Shown piece by piece: positions 8,976 through 17,254 of a stretch of 64,000 bases of DNA. Each line of letters starts with the position of its first letter. Position 1 is the first letter of the stretch. Both the position numbers and the translations under genes were made by a program. The notes under the pieces were generated by a model that was not told the origin of the DNA, ran no database searches, and saw nothing but the letters and a program-made list of their open reading frames with translations. The DNA comes from Clostridium beijerinckii HUN142 (GTDB taxonomy: Bacteria; Bacillota; Clostridia; Clostridiales; Clostridiaceae): positions 62,001 to 126,000 of the forward strand of contig NZ_JHXK01000019.1 of assembly GCF_000621745.1 (NCBI RefSeq). Reading direction: 5' to 3'.

Positions 8976-9676
8976 ATGATATGATAAATTCACCTGTTTT
9001 TGGGGTTTTAATATCTATTATTGCTTATGAAATAGGTCTTTTAATAAAACAAAAACTTAAGCTTTCAATATTTAATCCATTGCTTATAGCAATAATAATT
9101 CTGATTACATTTTTATTGAAGTTTAATATCAATTATGATGATTATAATAGCGGAGGACAAGTGATTTCTTTCTTTTTGGCTCCAGCAACTATTGCATTAG
9201 CATTGCCACTATATAAAAAGTTTTCTTTATTTAAAGAAAATGCTTTGCCTATTTTACTAGGTATTTTATTTGGAGCTGTATCTGGGATAATATCTGTAAT
9301 TCTGCTTTCTAAGGCATTTAATCTGTCAAGTGAGCTTACAAAATCATTAATTCCTAAATCTATAACAACGCCCATAGGAATGGCACTATCTAAGCAGTTA
9401 GGGGGGCTTCCTTCTGTAGCTGTTGTTGCTATTATAATTACTGGAATACTAGGTTCTATCATTGGACCGTTTTTATATAAAATATTAAGGATAAATGATA
9501 AAGTAGCTATGGGAATTGCAATGGGAAGTTCATCACATGCTGTTGGAACGGCTAAAGCTATGGAAATAGGAGAAATCGAAGGGGCTATGAGTAGTTTAAC
9601 TATTGCAATTTCAGGGATTGTTACTGTACTGATAGCACCTATATTATTGAATTTGTTTTCAATGTTTTTTAATTAG
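8972..9676 (+). CDS. lrgB: LrgB/CidB-family membrane protein
   Basis: The 234-aa integral membrane protein has about six to seven transmembrane helices and the conserved LrgB motifs LIPKSITTPIGMALS and AMGSSSHAVGTAKAME. It is always paired with LrgA. The ATG overlaps the lrgA stop (ATGA), so the two are translated together. Confidence 0.9.
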   Translation: MNDMINSPVFGVLISIIAYEIGLLIKQKLKLSIFNPLLIAIIILITFLLKFNINYDDYNSGGQVISFFLAPATIALALPLYKKFSLFKENALPILLGILFGAVSGIISVILLSKAFNLSSELTKSLIPKSITTPIGMALSKQLGGLPSVAVVAIIITGILGSIIGPFLYKILRINDKVAMGIAMGSSSHAVGTAKAMEIGEIEGAMSSLTIAISGIVTVLIAPILLNLFSMFFN

Positions 9677-9692
9677 TTGAGGGGGTGTTATC

Positions 9693-10280
9693 TTGGGTGA
9701 TAATAAAGATAATTACAAAAAGGGAGTAAGTCCAATTAATAAGTTGTTTAATTCTATTGATAATTTATTAATTGAAGAGAGAGAACAGAGGTTAAAAATA
9801 AGGTTAGGAAAAGAAATAAGAAATAGTATATTTACTGATGAAATTGTACTAAAACTTAATGAAAATGACTTCTCTGGTTTAATTGATGAGGAAGATAATA
9901 ACATGGCAATGCTTTTTTCTAGCATATTTCCAATATTTATAAAAAGTAGGGATGTTATCTTTAGACTGTACAAACATAAAATTGAAGTTAATTTATCTGA
10001 TGAAATGAGCGATAGATATATATATATATTTTCTGATGGAAGGCTAACCTCGGGATTATTTCAATGTTTTAAATTAAGTGATGATGAATATGTATATGGG
10101 ATAAAGAGAATAATTGATAGTATTCCTCTTTTTAAAACTGCTATCATGAGCACATTGGATAGCTTTAGAAAAAATATTAATATGCATAACCATAAGATAG
10201 AAAATTCAAAAAATAAAGAACTATTGGCAGAAAGAAATTATGATGAATTACTTAACTACTTATCAAAAGCAAACATATAA
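9693..10280 (+). CDS. Protein of unknown function in the lrgAB operon (195 aa)
   Basis: A TTG start at 9693 follows the strong GAGGGGGTG at 9678-9686. The product is soluble, highly charged and predicted mostly helical; I recognise no domain. A long central section (NMAMLFSSIFPIFIKSRDV, SDRYIYIFSDGRL) is followed by a basic, Asn-rich C-terminus. It lies 16 bp after lrgB and 21 bp before the GntR gene, so it is almost certainly cotranscribed with them. A regulatory or accessory role in LrgAB function is inferred only from position. Confidence 0.72.
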   Translation: MGDNKDNYKKGVSPINKLFNSIDNLLIEEREQRLKIRLGKEIRNSIFTDEIVLKLNENDFSGLIDEEDNNMAMLFSSIFPIFIKSRDVIFRLYKHKIEVNLSDEMSDRYIYIFSDGRLTSGLFQCFKLSDDEYVYGIKRIIDSIPLFKTAIMSTLDSFRKNINMHNHKIENSKNKELLAERNYDELLNYLSKANI

Positions 10281-10301
10281 AGTTTTGAGAGGATGATATC
10301 G

Positions 10302-10973
10302 ATGTTAAGTCCTGTGAAAAGTACAAAGATATATGAAATAGTAATAGAGCAAATAAAAGAAATTGTTAAAAGAGGAGAACTAAAGAGTGGGGATAAGTTA
10401 CCCTCAGAGAGAGATTTATGTGAGAAGCTTGAAGTTAGCAGAGCATCTGTTAGGGAAGCTTTGAAATCGCTACAAATGCTTGGGCTTATAGAATCTAAGC
10501 ATGGTGAAGGAAATTTTATCAATGAGAATTTCGAAAATAGTCTGCTTGAACCGTTATCTATTGTATTCTTACTTCTAGGAAGCAAAAGTCAGGATGTTCT
10601 TGAGCTTAGAAAGATAATTGAACCAGAAACAGCAGCTATTGCCGCTAAAAATATAACAGATGAACAACTTATAGAATTGAAGGAAATAATGGACGAATTA
10701 AATAATAATTCAGATATTGAAGCTTGTGCTGTATTAGACAAAAAATTTCATTATAAAATAGCGCAAGCTACTGGCAATCACTTAATTTCAACTATAATGT
10801 TTTCTATATCTTCTTTGGTTGAAAAATATATTGAAAATTCAAAAGTTCATACTATTAATAAAATACTTGTAAAAAATCATCATGAAGAAATATGGAGAGC
10901 TTTAAAAGATCATAATTCTAATGCAGCTTCAATTGCAGCACAAAAACACTTGGAATTAAATCACATTGTTTAG
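10302..10973 (+). CDS. FadR-subfamily GntR transcriptional regulator
   Basis: The N-terminal winged helix has the GntR signature (GDKLPSERDLCEKLEVSRAS then VREALKSLQMLGLIE). The C-terminal half is an all-helical FCD ligand-binding domain with probable metal-binding acidic/His residues (LDKKFHYKIAQATGNHL, KNHHEEIWRAL). The ATG at 10302 is chosen over 10293 because AGAGGA (10288-10293) is then correctly spaced; length 223 aa. The subfamily includes LldR, PdhR and FadR, which bind small carboxylates. Its likely site is the palindrome at 8577-8587. Confidence 0.88.
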   Translation: MLSPVKSTKIYEIVIEQIKEIVKRGELKSGDKLPSERDLCEKLEVSRASVREALKSLQMLGLIESKHGEGNFINENFENSLLEPLSIVFLLLGSKSQDVLELRKIIEPETAAIAAKNITDEQLIELKEIMDELNNNSDIEACAVLDKKFHYKIAQATGNHLISTIMFSISSLVEKYIENSKVHTINKILVKNHHEEIWRALKDHNSNAASIAAQKHLELNHIV

Positions 10974-11055
10974 AATCTATTTAGAAATTTAATTTGTATA
11001 TTTCTGTTTAAAGTTCTATATTTAATAATTAATTTTAAATAGGGAGATGACTATC

Positions 11056-12231
11056 ATGATTATTGATAAAATATTTTACAAAACATTATTTAAGAATTTA
11101 TTTTCAGATACTTTTGAATTAAAACTTTGGGATGGAAGTTCAGAAATTTATGGGGAAGGAAATCCAGAATTTAGAATAATATTTAACGAACCTATTCCTA
11201 AGGCTGATATTATAAAGGATCCTTCATTAACGTTTGGTGAAGCTTATATGACTAAAAAAATAGATATTGAAGGGAGCATTCAAAAAGTTATAGAATCCTT
11301 ATATAATAATCAGGAAAGTTTTTTGAGTAATAGTGACAAATATGCAAATTTACTAAGGATGGCTACAAATAATATTAAAAATAGTAAGAAAAATATTGAG
11401 TACCACTATGATATTGGAAATGACTTTTATAAATTATGGTTAGATGATACTATGACATATTCATGTGGATACTTTAAATCTAAAAGTGATTCACTAACCC
11501 AAGCGCAAAAGAATAAAGTAGAGCATATTCTTAAAAAGTTAAATTTAAAAGAAGGTGAAAGACTACTCGATATAGGTTGTGGCTGGGGAGAACTGATAAT
11601 TTCTGCAGCAAAAAAATATAAAGTAAAAGCGACAGGAATAACTTTAAGTTCTGAACAATTAGCAAAAGTTAAAGAAAGAATAAAAAATGAAGGATTAGAG
11701 GATCTAGTTGAAGTTGAACTTATAGATTATAGGGAAATAAAAAATAGAAGTTTTGATAAAATCGTTAGTGTCGGAATGTTAGAACATGTAGGGCAAGATC
11801 ATCTTGCAGAGTATTTTTCAAATGTTAATAATTTATTAAACGATAAAGGTGTATCTTTACTCCACTGTATAACATCAACAGAGGTTGGAGGAAATAATAC
11901 ATGGATTGATAAATATATATTCCCGGGCGGATATGTGCCAGCAGTTAGAGAATTAATTAATTGTATGTCGGATGAAAAGTTCGCTTTAATTGATGCAGAA
12001 AACCTAAGACTTCATTATGGGAGAACTCTAGAGCATTGGGCAAAGAATTTTGAGAATGCGTTGCCAGAGATAAGGAAGACTAAGGATGAAACATTTATAA
12101 GAATGTGGAGATTATATTTAAATGCTTGTGCAGCATCTTTTAATTCGGGAAATATAAGTATTCATCAATTTGTATTTAATAAAGGAGTAAATAATGATTT
12201 ACCATGGACCAGAGAGTATATGTATAAATAG
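11056..12231 (+). CDS. cfa: Cyclopropane-fatty-acyl-phospholipid synthase
   Basis: The enzyme transfers a methylene group from S-adenosylmethionine to cis double bonds of membrane phospholipid acyl chains. The N-terminal domain is followed by the conserved substrate region (YHYDIGNDFYKLWLD, MTYSCGYF) and the SAM-binding motif LLDIGCGWGEL. The length of 391 aa is typical. The start at 11056 is preferred to the ATG at 11047 because GGGAG is immediately adjacent to the latter. Clostridial Cfa is linked to acid and solvent tolerance. It is separated from the GntR gene by 82 bp and may be a separate unit. Confidence 0.93.
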   Translation: MIIDKIFYKTLFKNLFSDTFELKLWDGSSEIYGEGNPEFRIIFNEPIPKADIIKDPSLTFGEAYMTKKIDIEGSIQKVIESLYNNQESFLSNSDKYANLLRMATNNIKNSKKNIEYHYDIGNDFYKLWLDDTMTYSCGYFKSKSDSLTQAQKNKVEHILKKLNLKEGERLLDIGCGWGELIISAAKKYKVKATGITLSSEQLAKVKERIKNEGLEDLVEVELIDYREIKNRSFDKIVSVGMLEHVGQDHLAEYFSNVNNLLNDKGVSLLHCITSTEVGGNNTWIDKYIFPGGYVPAVRELINCMSDEKFALIDAENLRLHYGRTLEHWAKNFENALPEIRKTKDETFIRMWRLYLNACAASFNSGNISIHQFVFNKGVNNDLPWTREYMYK

Positions 12232-12320
12232 GATTATATAAATACTTTAAGAGATAACTTTGTGGTGCTATTATCCATTTACTTGTAGAAAATGATAGAT
12301 AATTAAATTAACAGTAATTT

Positions 12321-12369
12321 AATAGTAGGCAAAAGTACTTAAATTTTAAGTATTTCTGCCTATTATTTG
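12321..12369 (+). terminator. Long hairpin terminator after cfa
   Basis: AATAGTAGGCA pairs with TGCCTATTATT, and the inner segment ACTTAAATTTTAAGT adds a second stem, giving an almost continuous hairpin of about 48 nt. The following T tract is short. Confidence 0.65.
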
Positions 12370-12520
12370 CGTTAATTAGGAAAATGGAAAGACAATAGCT
12401 TATATTAAATGTGAATAAATGGATTCTAGTGCATTAAAGTGATAGGATCTCTATATATAAAATATTCAGTTGAATCGGTAACAATTATATGATATTATAA
12501 TAAAGCATTAAATACTATGT

Positions 12521-12610
12521 GGAGAGATGTCCGAGTGGTTGAAGGAGCACGCCTGGAAAGCGTGTATAGGGGCAACTCTATCAGGGGTTCAAATCCCCTT
12601 CTCTCCGCCA
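12521..12610 (+). tRNA. tRNA-Ser (anticodon GGA)
   Basis: A 90-nt class II tRNA with an encoded 3' CCA. The acceptor stem GGAGAGA pairs with TCTCTCC. The anticodon stem CACGC/GCGTG (12548-12552, 12560-12564) encloses the loop CTGGAAA with anticodon GGA at 12555-12557. The T-arm holds GTTCAAATC, and the long variable arm fits tRNA-Ser. It usually neighbours tadA, SRP RNA and dnaX in clostridia. Confidence 0.97.
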
Positions 12611-12626
12611 TGGAAATAAGATGTTA

Positions 12627-12672
12627 AAAGTGCCTGAGAACTTAGTGAAACTAAGGATTCAGGCACTTTTTA
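12627..12672 (+). terminator. Terminator after tRNA-Ser
   Basis: AAAGTGCCTGA pairs with TCAGGCACTTT; an inner CTTAG/CTAAG stem lies in the loop, and T residues follow. Confidence 0.88.
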
Positions 12673-13118
12673 AGTTGTCCAAATCATACCCCAACCTACC
12701 GTATGAAATGTTAAGTTACCAGATATATTGTAATCAAATGCGGCGATGCAACACTTTATGCGAGCGTGGATGGGAGATAATAATATAAAGAGGAGTGTGC
12801 TACTTAGCATGGAAAAAGACTTACGTAGTGTTTCGAGAGATATAAAATTTTAAATGAACTGTTATGGTTAGATAAAAAATATAAATAAGTTTGTAAAAAT
12901 AATTTTGAAAGACAGTGGAGAACTAAGATGTGAAGATGAGGCGTTGCAAGAATAATTAGAAGTTGACTACAGTATGAACTCAAATTCATAAATTATAAAT
13001 TAAAGGTACAAGTAAAGGGTTGCTTGTACCTTTAATTATATTTCCGCATAAAGTGTAAGCAGGTGAAATTTTATAAGTTTGCTTAATGTTTTTTTATCAT
13101 TTGTTATTTGCAAGATCA
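12673..13118. other. Gene-poor stretch without an intact gene
   Basis: No reading frame here combines a ribosome-binding site with a plausible protein. Short frames such as the one at about 12810 (MEKDLRSVSRDIKF, then stop) look like decayed coding sequence. A perfect hairpin at 13002-13034 (AAAGGTACAAG/CTTGTACCTTT) could act as a terminator. The stretch leads into a sugar-binding-protein relic at 13119-13200. Confidence 0.5.
13002..13034. terminator. Orphan hairpin, possible terminator
   Basis: A perfect 11-bp stem, AAAGGTACAAG/CTTGTACCTTT, with a 10-nt loop and only a weak T tract. No gene clearly ends here. It may be left over from a lost gene. Confidence 0.5.
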
Positions 13119-13200
13119 TTGAAAAGTATTAATTGCACCTATAGCCATAGCATCATTATTACCAATTATGAGTTAAATGAGTTTTTGCTTCATCTTCATA
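13119..13200 (-). pseudogene. Relic of an MglB/RbsB-type sugar-binding protein gene
   Basis: On the minus strand, 13119-13171 reads IIGNNDAMAIGAINTFQ, which closely matches the conserved C-terminal-half motif of galactose-type periplasmic binding proteins. The matching frame upstream (EDEAKTHL) is shifted by one base, and a stop follows directly. No signal peptide or remaining domain is present, so this is a short decayed fragment. The match is to a remembered family motif, not to a search result. Confidence 0.5.
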
Positions 13201-13225
13201 AAATATGTAAAAATAAACAAATAGG

Positions 13226-13270
13226 TTGACTAGTCAACTTAATGGTGATAAGATATGGTTGACTAGTCAA
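13226..13270 (+). promoter_or_regulatory. Promoter with paired MarR-type operators (hydrolase gene)
   Basis: TTGACTAGTCAA occurs twice, at 13226-13237 and 13259-13270, with starts 33 bp apart. The first is extended to the perfect palindrome GTTGACTAGTCAAC (13225-13238) and its TTGACT is the -35. After 17 bp comes the -10 TAAGAT (13249-13254); the second copy lies at about +1. The same sites recur before the marR gene at 14328. Confidence 0.8.
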
Positions 13271-13358
13271 TCGTATTGCAATATGATAGGATGATAAATT
13301 TTAAAAGTATAAATTTGATAATGTTTATAAGTAAATATGGACAAGGAGTGGTTTATAA

Positions 13359-14147
13359 ATGAATAAAAACACAGGGGATACTGGAGAGGTAAGCATAGTT
13401 GAAAATTTTGATGCTAAAGCTTATAGTACGACATTCGTGCTAATTCATGGGGCATGGCACGGAGCTTGGTGCTGGGATAAACTAGTTCCAATTTTGAGAG
13501 TAGGTGGAGCAAAGGTTGTGACTATTGATTGTCCGGGACATGGGGATGATAATTCTACACTTGCATATCAAAACACAGATACATATGTGGCTAAAGTTAT
13601 TGAAATCATTGATAGGGAACCAAGTAAAGTCATTTTGGTTGGGCACAGCCTTGGTGGTACTATAATTTCAAACGTTGCTGAAAAAAGACCACAAAAAATA
13701 CAGAGCGTGGTTTATCTTTCAGCAGCTCTCTTGCAAGATGGACAGAATTTTGGTGATATACGTGCACATAAAACTGATTGGTACAGCTCACAGGGTTTTA
13801 CAGTATTATCGGCAGACAAAAGAAGTGTCACTGTTAAAGAAGATAAGGCTCCATTTTTTTATAATGGTTGCTCAGAAAGCGATATAGAATTTGCAATTAC
13901 AAAGCTGGGTGGAGAGGCAATTGCAACACTAGATGGCATAGTACATATTACATCTAAAAATTATGGAAGTGTTCCACGATATTATATTAAAACTCTTCAG
14001 GATTTATCAGTGCCATTAGAACTGCAAGATAAAATGCTTGATGCAATGCCAGTAAATAAGGTGTATCAATTAGATACAGGACATTCTTCGTTTTTTTCTG
14101 ATCCGCAGGGGGTAGCAACGATATTATTTGATATTGCTAAGCAGTAG
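13359..14147 (+). CDS. Alpha/beta hydrolase
   Basis: This 262-aa protein of the esterase/hydroxynitrile-lyase-like branch of the alpha/beta fold has the oxyanion-hole motif LIHGAWHGAWCW, the nucleophile elbow GHSLGG (Ser97) and a C-terminal catalytic His in DTGHSSFF. AAGGAGTGG precedes the start. The substrate is unknown; it may be an ester or lactone-type xenobiotic. The promoter carries the same paired operators as the marR-MFS operon 250 bp downstream, so all three genes probably respond to one signal. Confidence 0.85.
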   Translation: MNKNTGDTGEVSIVENFDAKAYSTTFVLIHGAWHGAWCWDKLVPILRVGGAKVVTIDCPGHGDDNSTLAYQNTDTYVAKVIEIIDREPSKVILVGHSLGGTIISNVAEKRPQKIQSVVYLSAALLQDGQNFGDIRAHKTDWYSSQGFTVLSADKRSVTVKEDKAPFFYNGCSESDIEFAITKLGGEAIATLDGIVHITSKNYGSVPRYYIKTLQDLSVPLELQDKMLDAMPVNKVYQLDTGHSSFFSDPQGVATILFDIAKQ

Positions 14148-14327
14148 AATTTAATTAGGAGCTGCTATATTATCACTTTGTAGCAAGAGATCAATTATCA
14201 TGCTTTCAATAATTCAAAAGTAATTTATATAAGTCTGTTGTGAGAACGGGTTGTATGAGGATCAAGATCATGTGAATATAAATAGAATATTCATATTATA
14301 TGAAGTGAAAATGTCCCACTATAAAGG

Positions 14328-14372
14328 TTGACAAGTCAACATAACATAAATATAATATAGTAGACTAATCAA
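14328..14372 (+). promoter_or_regulatory. marR promoter with paired operators
   Basis: TTGACA (14328-14333), 17 bp and TATAAT (14351-14356) form a consensus promoter. Its -35 lies inside GTTGACAAGTCAAC (14327-14340), and a second, imperfect copy TAGACTAATCAA (14361-14372, 10 of 12 positions) starts exactly 33 bp later. The architecture equals that at 13226-13270. Confidence 0.82.
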
Positions 14373-14396
14373 TTATATTATAAGGAGAGAATAATT

Positions 14397-14840
14397 ATGG
14401 ATGTTGAAAGCATGAACCTCATAATGATTACAAGTAAAATTTTCAGATATAAGCAAATGTATTTAGAGAAGACTTTAAAAAAATATGGATTAAGCAGTGG
14501 GTCAAGCCCATATTTGTTTAATCTTGAAAGAAACGAAGGTATAAGCCAAAACGGTTTAAGCAAAGAACTTGGCAATGACAAGGCAATGTCTGCAAGAACA
14601 ATTACAAGATTAATAGCTCTTGGTTACGTTTATAGAGAACAAGATGAAAAAGATAGCAGATCTTATAAATTATATTTAACAGACAAAGCAAAAAAAGTAT
14701 TGCCAAAAATTCATGAAGATGTTGAAACGTTGATGAGCTCAATAACAGAAGATGTATCAGAAGCAGAAATGCTGATTACAATGCAGTCTTTAAAGAAAAT
14801 TCTAGTCAATATTCGAAGATTAAACGAATTTGAAGATTAA
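14397..14840 (+). CDS. MarR-family transcriptional regulator
   Basis: The 147-aa protein is a MarR-type winged-helix dimer. It has an N-terminal dimerisation helix, a recognition region (GISQNGLSKELGNDKAMSART then ITRLIALGYVYREQ), and the beta-wing DEKDSRSYKLYLTDKAK. AAGGAGAGA lies 6 bp before the start. It is cotranscribed with the MFS exporter 46 bp downstream. The pairs of palindromes at 13226 and 14328 are its probable binding sites, giving autorepression and control of the hydrolase. Confidence 0.9.
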   Translation: MDVESMNLIMITSKIFRYKQMYLEKTLKKYGLSSGSSPYLFNLERNEGISQNGLSKELGNDKAMSARTITRLIALGYVYREQDEKDSRSYKLYLTDKAKKVLPKIHEDVETLMSSITEDVSEAEMLITMQSLKKILVNIRRLNEFED

Positions 14841-14886
14841 GGTAATACGGTTATATTAGCTAAATGGTGACAAAGGAGGAAAACTA

Positions 14887-16335
14887 ATGGGAAATGTAAA
14901 AGATAGAAGCAAGTGGTCCATACTAATAATAGTTTTAATGTTTACATTTATGTCTGCCTTAGATGGTAGTATCGTAAATGTAGCGTTACCTAAAATGGCT
15001 ACTGCTTTAAATGTAACAACATCTAGTATACAATTAGTTGCAACAAGTTATTTAATAGTCATCGCGGGAACAGTATTAATTTTTGGGAGACTTGGAGACA
15101 TGTTTGGAAAGTCCAAGATGTTCATATTTGGGTTGGGATTGTTTACCCTTGGTTCTTTGCTATGTGGTATAACAAGCTCTTTTCCAATACTTATTCTAGC
15201 ACGAGTAGTACAATCTATAGGTGCTGCTGGAACTATGGCTAATAATCAAGGGATTATTACAGAAACATTTCCCCCAAGTGAAAGGGGAAAAGCTCTTGGA
15301 TTTTTAGGGACTTCTATAGCTTTAGGCTCCCTAATAGGACCAGGACTTGGAGGGCTAATAGTAGGTGCAGCTAGTTGGGAGTATATATTTTTAATAAATG
15401 TGCCTATTGGAGTAATAGCATTATTTTGCGCTATTAAATTGTTGCCGAAAGAAAATAAAGCAGCTAAGGGCAAATTAGATATCTTAGGGGCTGTATTATT
15501 TGTGTTTGCAATAGTTCCACTTTTTGGAGCTTTATATGAAGGGATAAACATTGGCTTTGAAGATCCAATGATTTTATTGAGCTTTGCCATTGCGATTATC
15601 TCATTTATAATATTTATTTTTGTGGAAAAGAAAAAAGAAGATCCTCTATTACAATTGAATATATTTAGTAATAAGTTATTTTCGTTAAGTATATTTTGTG
15701 CATTCATAACCTTTGTTGGAATATTCTGCAACAATATCATTCTTCCATTTTATCTTCAGGATGTGATGAATTATACACCAGAACATACTGGATTAATAAT
15801 GATGGTTGATCCTTTGCTTTTAACAGTAGTAGCTCCTTTTAGTGGAAGTTTATCAGATAAGATTGGTTCAGAAATTTTAACATTCATAGGCTTAATTCTC
15901 ATAAGCTTAGGATTAGTATTAATGGCTACATTAAATATTGATTCAAATTTATTAATTACAATAGTATTTATTGGAATCATGTCTATTGGTCTGGGATTAT
16001 TTCAATCGCCTAATAATTCTTTGATAATGTCAACAGTACCAAAAGATAAACTTGGAATTGCAGGAAGTGTAAATGCTCTTGTAAGAAACTTAGGAATGGT
16101 ATGTGGGATAGCTTTAGCTACAACACTTTTGTATAGTATGATGAGTTCAGCAATCGGACAGCGTGTTACTGATTTTGTAGTAGGAAGAAGTGATGCTTTT
16201 ATATATGGTATGAGAACTGTATATATAGCGGCAGCGGTAATAAGTTTAATTGGAGCTGTCTTGACTTTTTTTAGATTAAGAAGCAAAAAGCTAAAAAGAT
16301 CTAATATGTATTTAAAGCACCAGTTTAAAGTTTAA
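14887..16335 (+). CDS. MFS drug-efflux transporter, DHA2 (EmrB/QacA) type
   Basis: This 482-aa protein with about 14 transmembrane helices exports lipophilic or cationic compounds by proton antiport. It carries the DHA2 hallmarks LDGSIVNVALPKMA in helix 1, LGDMFGKSKMFIFG in loop 2-3 and GPGLGGLIVG in helix 5 (motif C). AAGGAGG precedes the start. Linkage to MarR and a hydrolase suggests inducible detoxification of one compound class. Confidence 0.92.
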   Translation: MGNVKDRSKWSILIIVLMFTFMSALDGSIVNVALPKMATALNVTTSSIQLVATSYLIVIAGTVLIFGRLGDMFGKSKMFIFGLGLFTLGSLLCGITSSFPILILARVVQSIGAAGTMANNQGIITETFPPSERGKALGFLGTSIALGSLIGPGLGGLIVGAASWEYIFLINVPIGVIALFCAIKLLPKENKAAKGKLDILGAVLFVFAIVPLFGALYEGINIGFEDPMILLSFAIAIISFIIFIFVEKKKEDPLLQLNIFSNKLFSLSIFCAFITFVGIFCNNIILPFYLQDVMNYTPEHTGLIMMVDPLLLTVVAPFSGSLSDKIGSEILTFIGLILISLGLVLMATLNIDSNLLITIVFIGIMSIGLGLFQSPNNSLIMSTVPKDKLGIAGSVNALVRNLGMVCGIALATTLLYSMMSSAIGQRVTDFVVGRSDAFIYGMRTVYIAAAVISLIGAVLTFFRLRSKKLKRSNMYLKHQFKV

Positions 16336-16463
16336 TATGGACAAAAGTAAATATATACCTTTATTCATAGAAACATATTTAAAAAGGTAACTATATTCCT
16401 ATATAACTATAAATATATGTAAATATTTATAGGGTACATCAGAACTTGAGACATCATTGTGTA

Positions 16464-16500
16464 AAATAAGAGTTTATGAAATATAAGCTCTTATTTTTTT
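16464..16500 (+). terminator. Terminator of the marR-MFS operon
   Basis: AAATAAGAG pairs with CTCTTATTT around a 15-nt loop, with a T tract ending at 16500. The MFS gene ends 128 bp upstream. Confidence 0.82.
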
Positions 16501-16501
16501 A

Positions 16502-16562
16502 GTGTGCCCAGCATGGGTACGTGCTAATAGGTGAAAGTCCGTAATGGGAGCTGATAGTGCCA
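16502..16562 (+). mobile_element. Probable 5'-end fragment of a group II intron
   Basis: The stretch opens with GTGTG, matching the GUGYG 5' consensus of bacterial group II introns. It continues with GCCCAGCATGGG and AGGTGAAAGTCC, which resemble domain I of bacterial group II introns. It begins 1 bp after the T tract of a terminator, the preferred insertion place of the IIC class. Only about 60 bp remain: there is no reverse transcriptase ORF and no domain V. The resemblance is from memory, so confidence is moderate. Confidence 0.5.
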
Positions 16563-16571
16563 GAATCATAA

Positions 16572-16817
16572 TTATAATAAAGATAAAATAAAGTAAAATA
16601 GTCCAAGTATTAATCCCAAAGAAGAATAACTTTGAATTTTTATATCAGTTTTTTTAGATTTTATTAAGGATATGAAACTAATTATTACAGTAACAGTTGG
16701 GATAATTATTATATAACGACCTAGGATGGTATTTAATAATCCACCCATAATGAATAATGTTAAGCCTAGCAATGCCCCGACTAAAGAAAGTCTAGTGTTT
16801 ATTTTATTCGATTCCAT
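16572..16817 (-). CDS. Small membrane protein (81 aa)
   Basis: The minus-strand start ATG at 16817 has a near-perfect AGGAGGTG five bases upstream. The protein has three hydrophobic stretches (about residues 10-30, 33-52 and 65-81) with a short basic loop KSKKTDIK. I recognise no family. It lies alone and opposite to its neighbours; function unknown. The strong ribosome-binding site is the main reason to accept it. Confidence 0.65.
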   Translation of the reverse strand: MESNKINTRLSLVGALLGLTLFIMGGLLNTILGRYIIIIPTVTVIISFISLIKSKKTDIKIQSYSSLGLILGLFYFILSLL

Positions 16818-17254
16818 TTAAACACCTCCTATTACAATTATATCCACTATAATAGAATTTTCACCGCTAATTTATGAAATTTATTATGAAAGGCGAATGT
16901 GGAATTTAGAAGTCGTTGACGGAGCATTAATTAGTAAACATAAATTATTATGATGAAAAAAATTATAAGTTTTTTCATAGAAGTAATAGCATTATATGGA
17001 ATATGTGGTTTTATATTTTAGTATATTTAATTTTATATTACACACAATAATAACTGAAAGAGGTGGTTCTCATGGACATTGATTTTAACTATAATATTTT
17101 AGGATTAGTCCGAAAATGATTTTAAAGTCCCCATAAGTACACTTGTTTCGAAACAGACCAGGGTTTAAAAATAAACCCTGGTTTTATTTTGAAGTATCAG
17201 AGAAGATCGTTCGATCAAGTATATAGATTACATAAGTTATGAATCAGCTAGAAT
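16818..17254. other. Intergenic region with a 15-codon ORF and a hairpin
   Basis: The only coding candidate is a 15-codon plus-strand ORF at 17072-17119 (MDIDFNYNILGLVRK) preceded by AGAGGTGG, about 10 bp from its ATG. The terminator at 17158 would end its transcript. It could be a leader peptide or the stub of a deleted gene. Nothing else stands out. Confidence 0.4.
17158..17190 (+). terminator. Terminator between convergent units
   Basis: A perfect stem, CCAGGGTTTA/TAAACCCTGG (17158-17167 with 17172-17181), is followed by TTTTATTTT on the plus strand. It also lies 65 bp beyond the end of the minus-strand maltose gene and may slow that transcript, but lacks a T tract in that direction. Confidence 0.8.
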
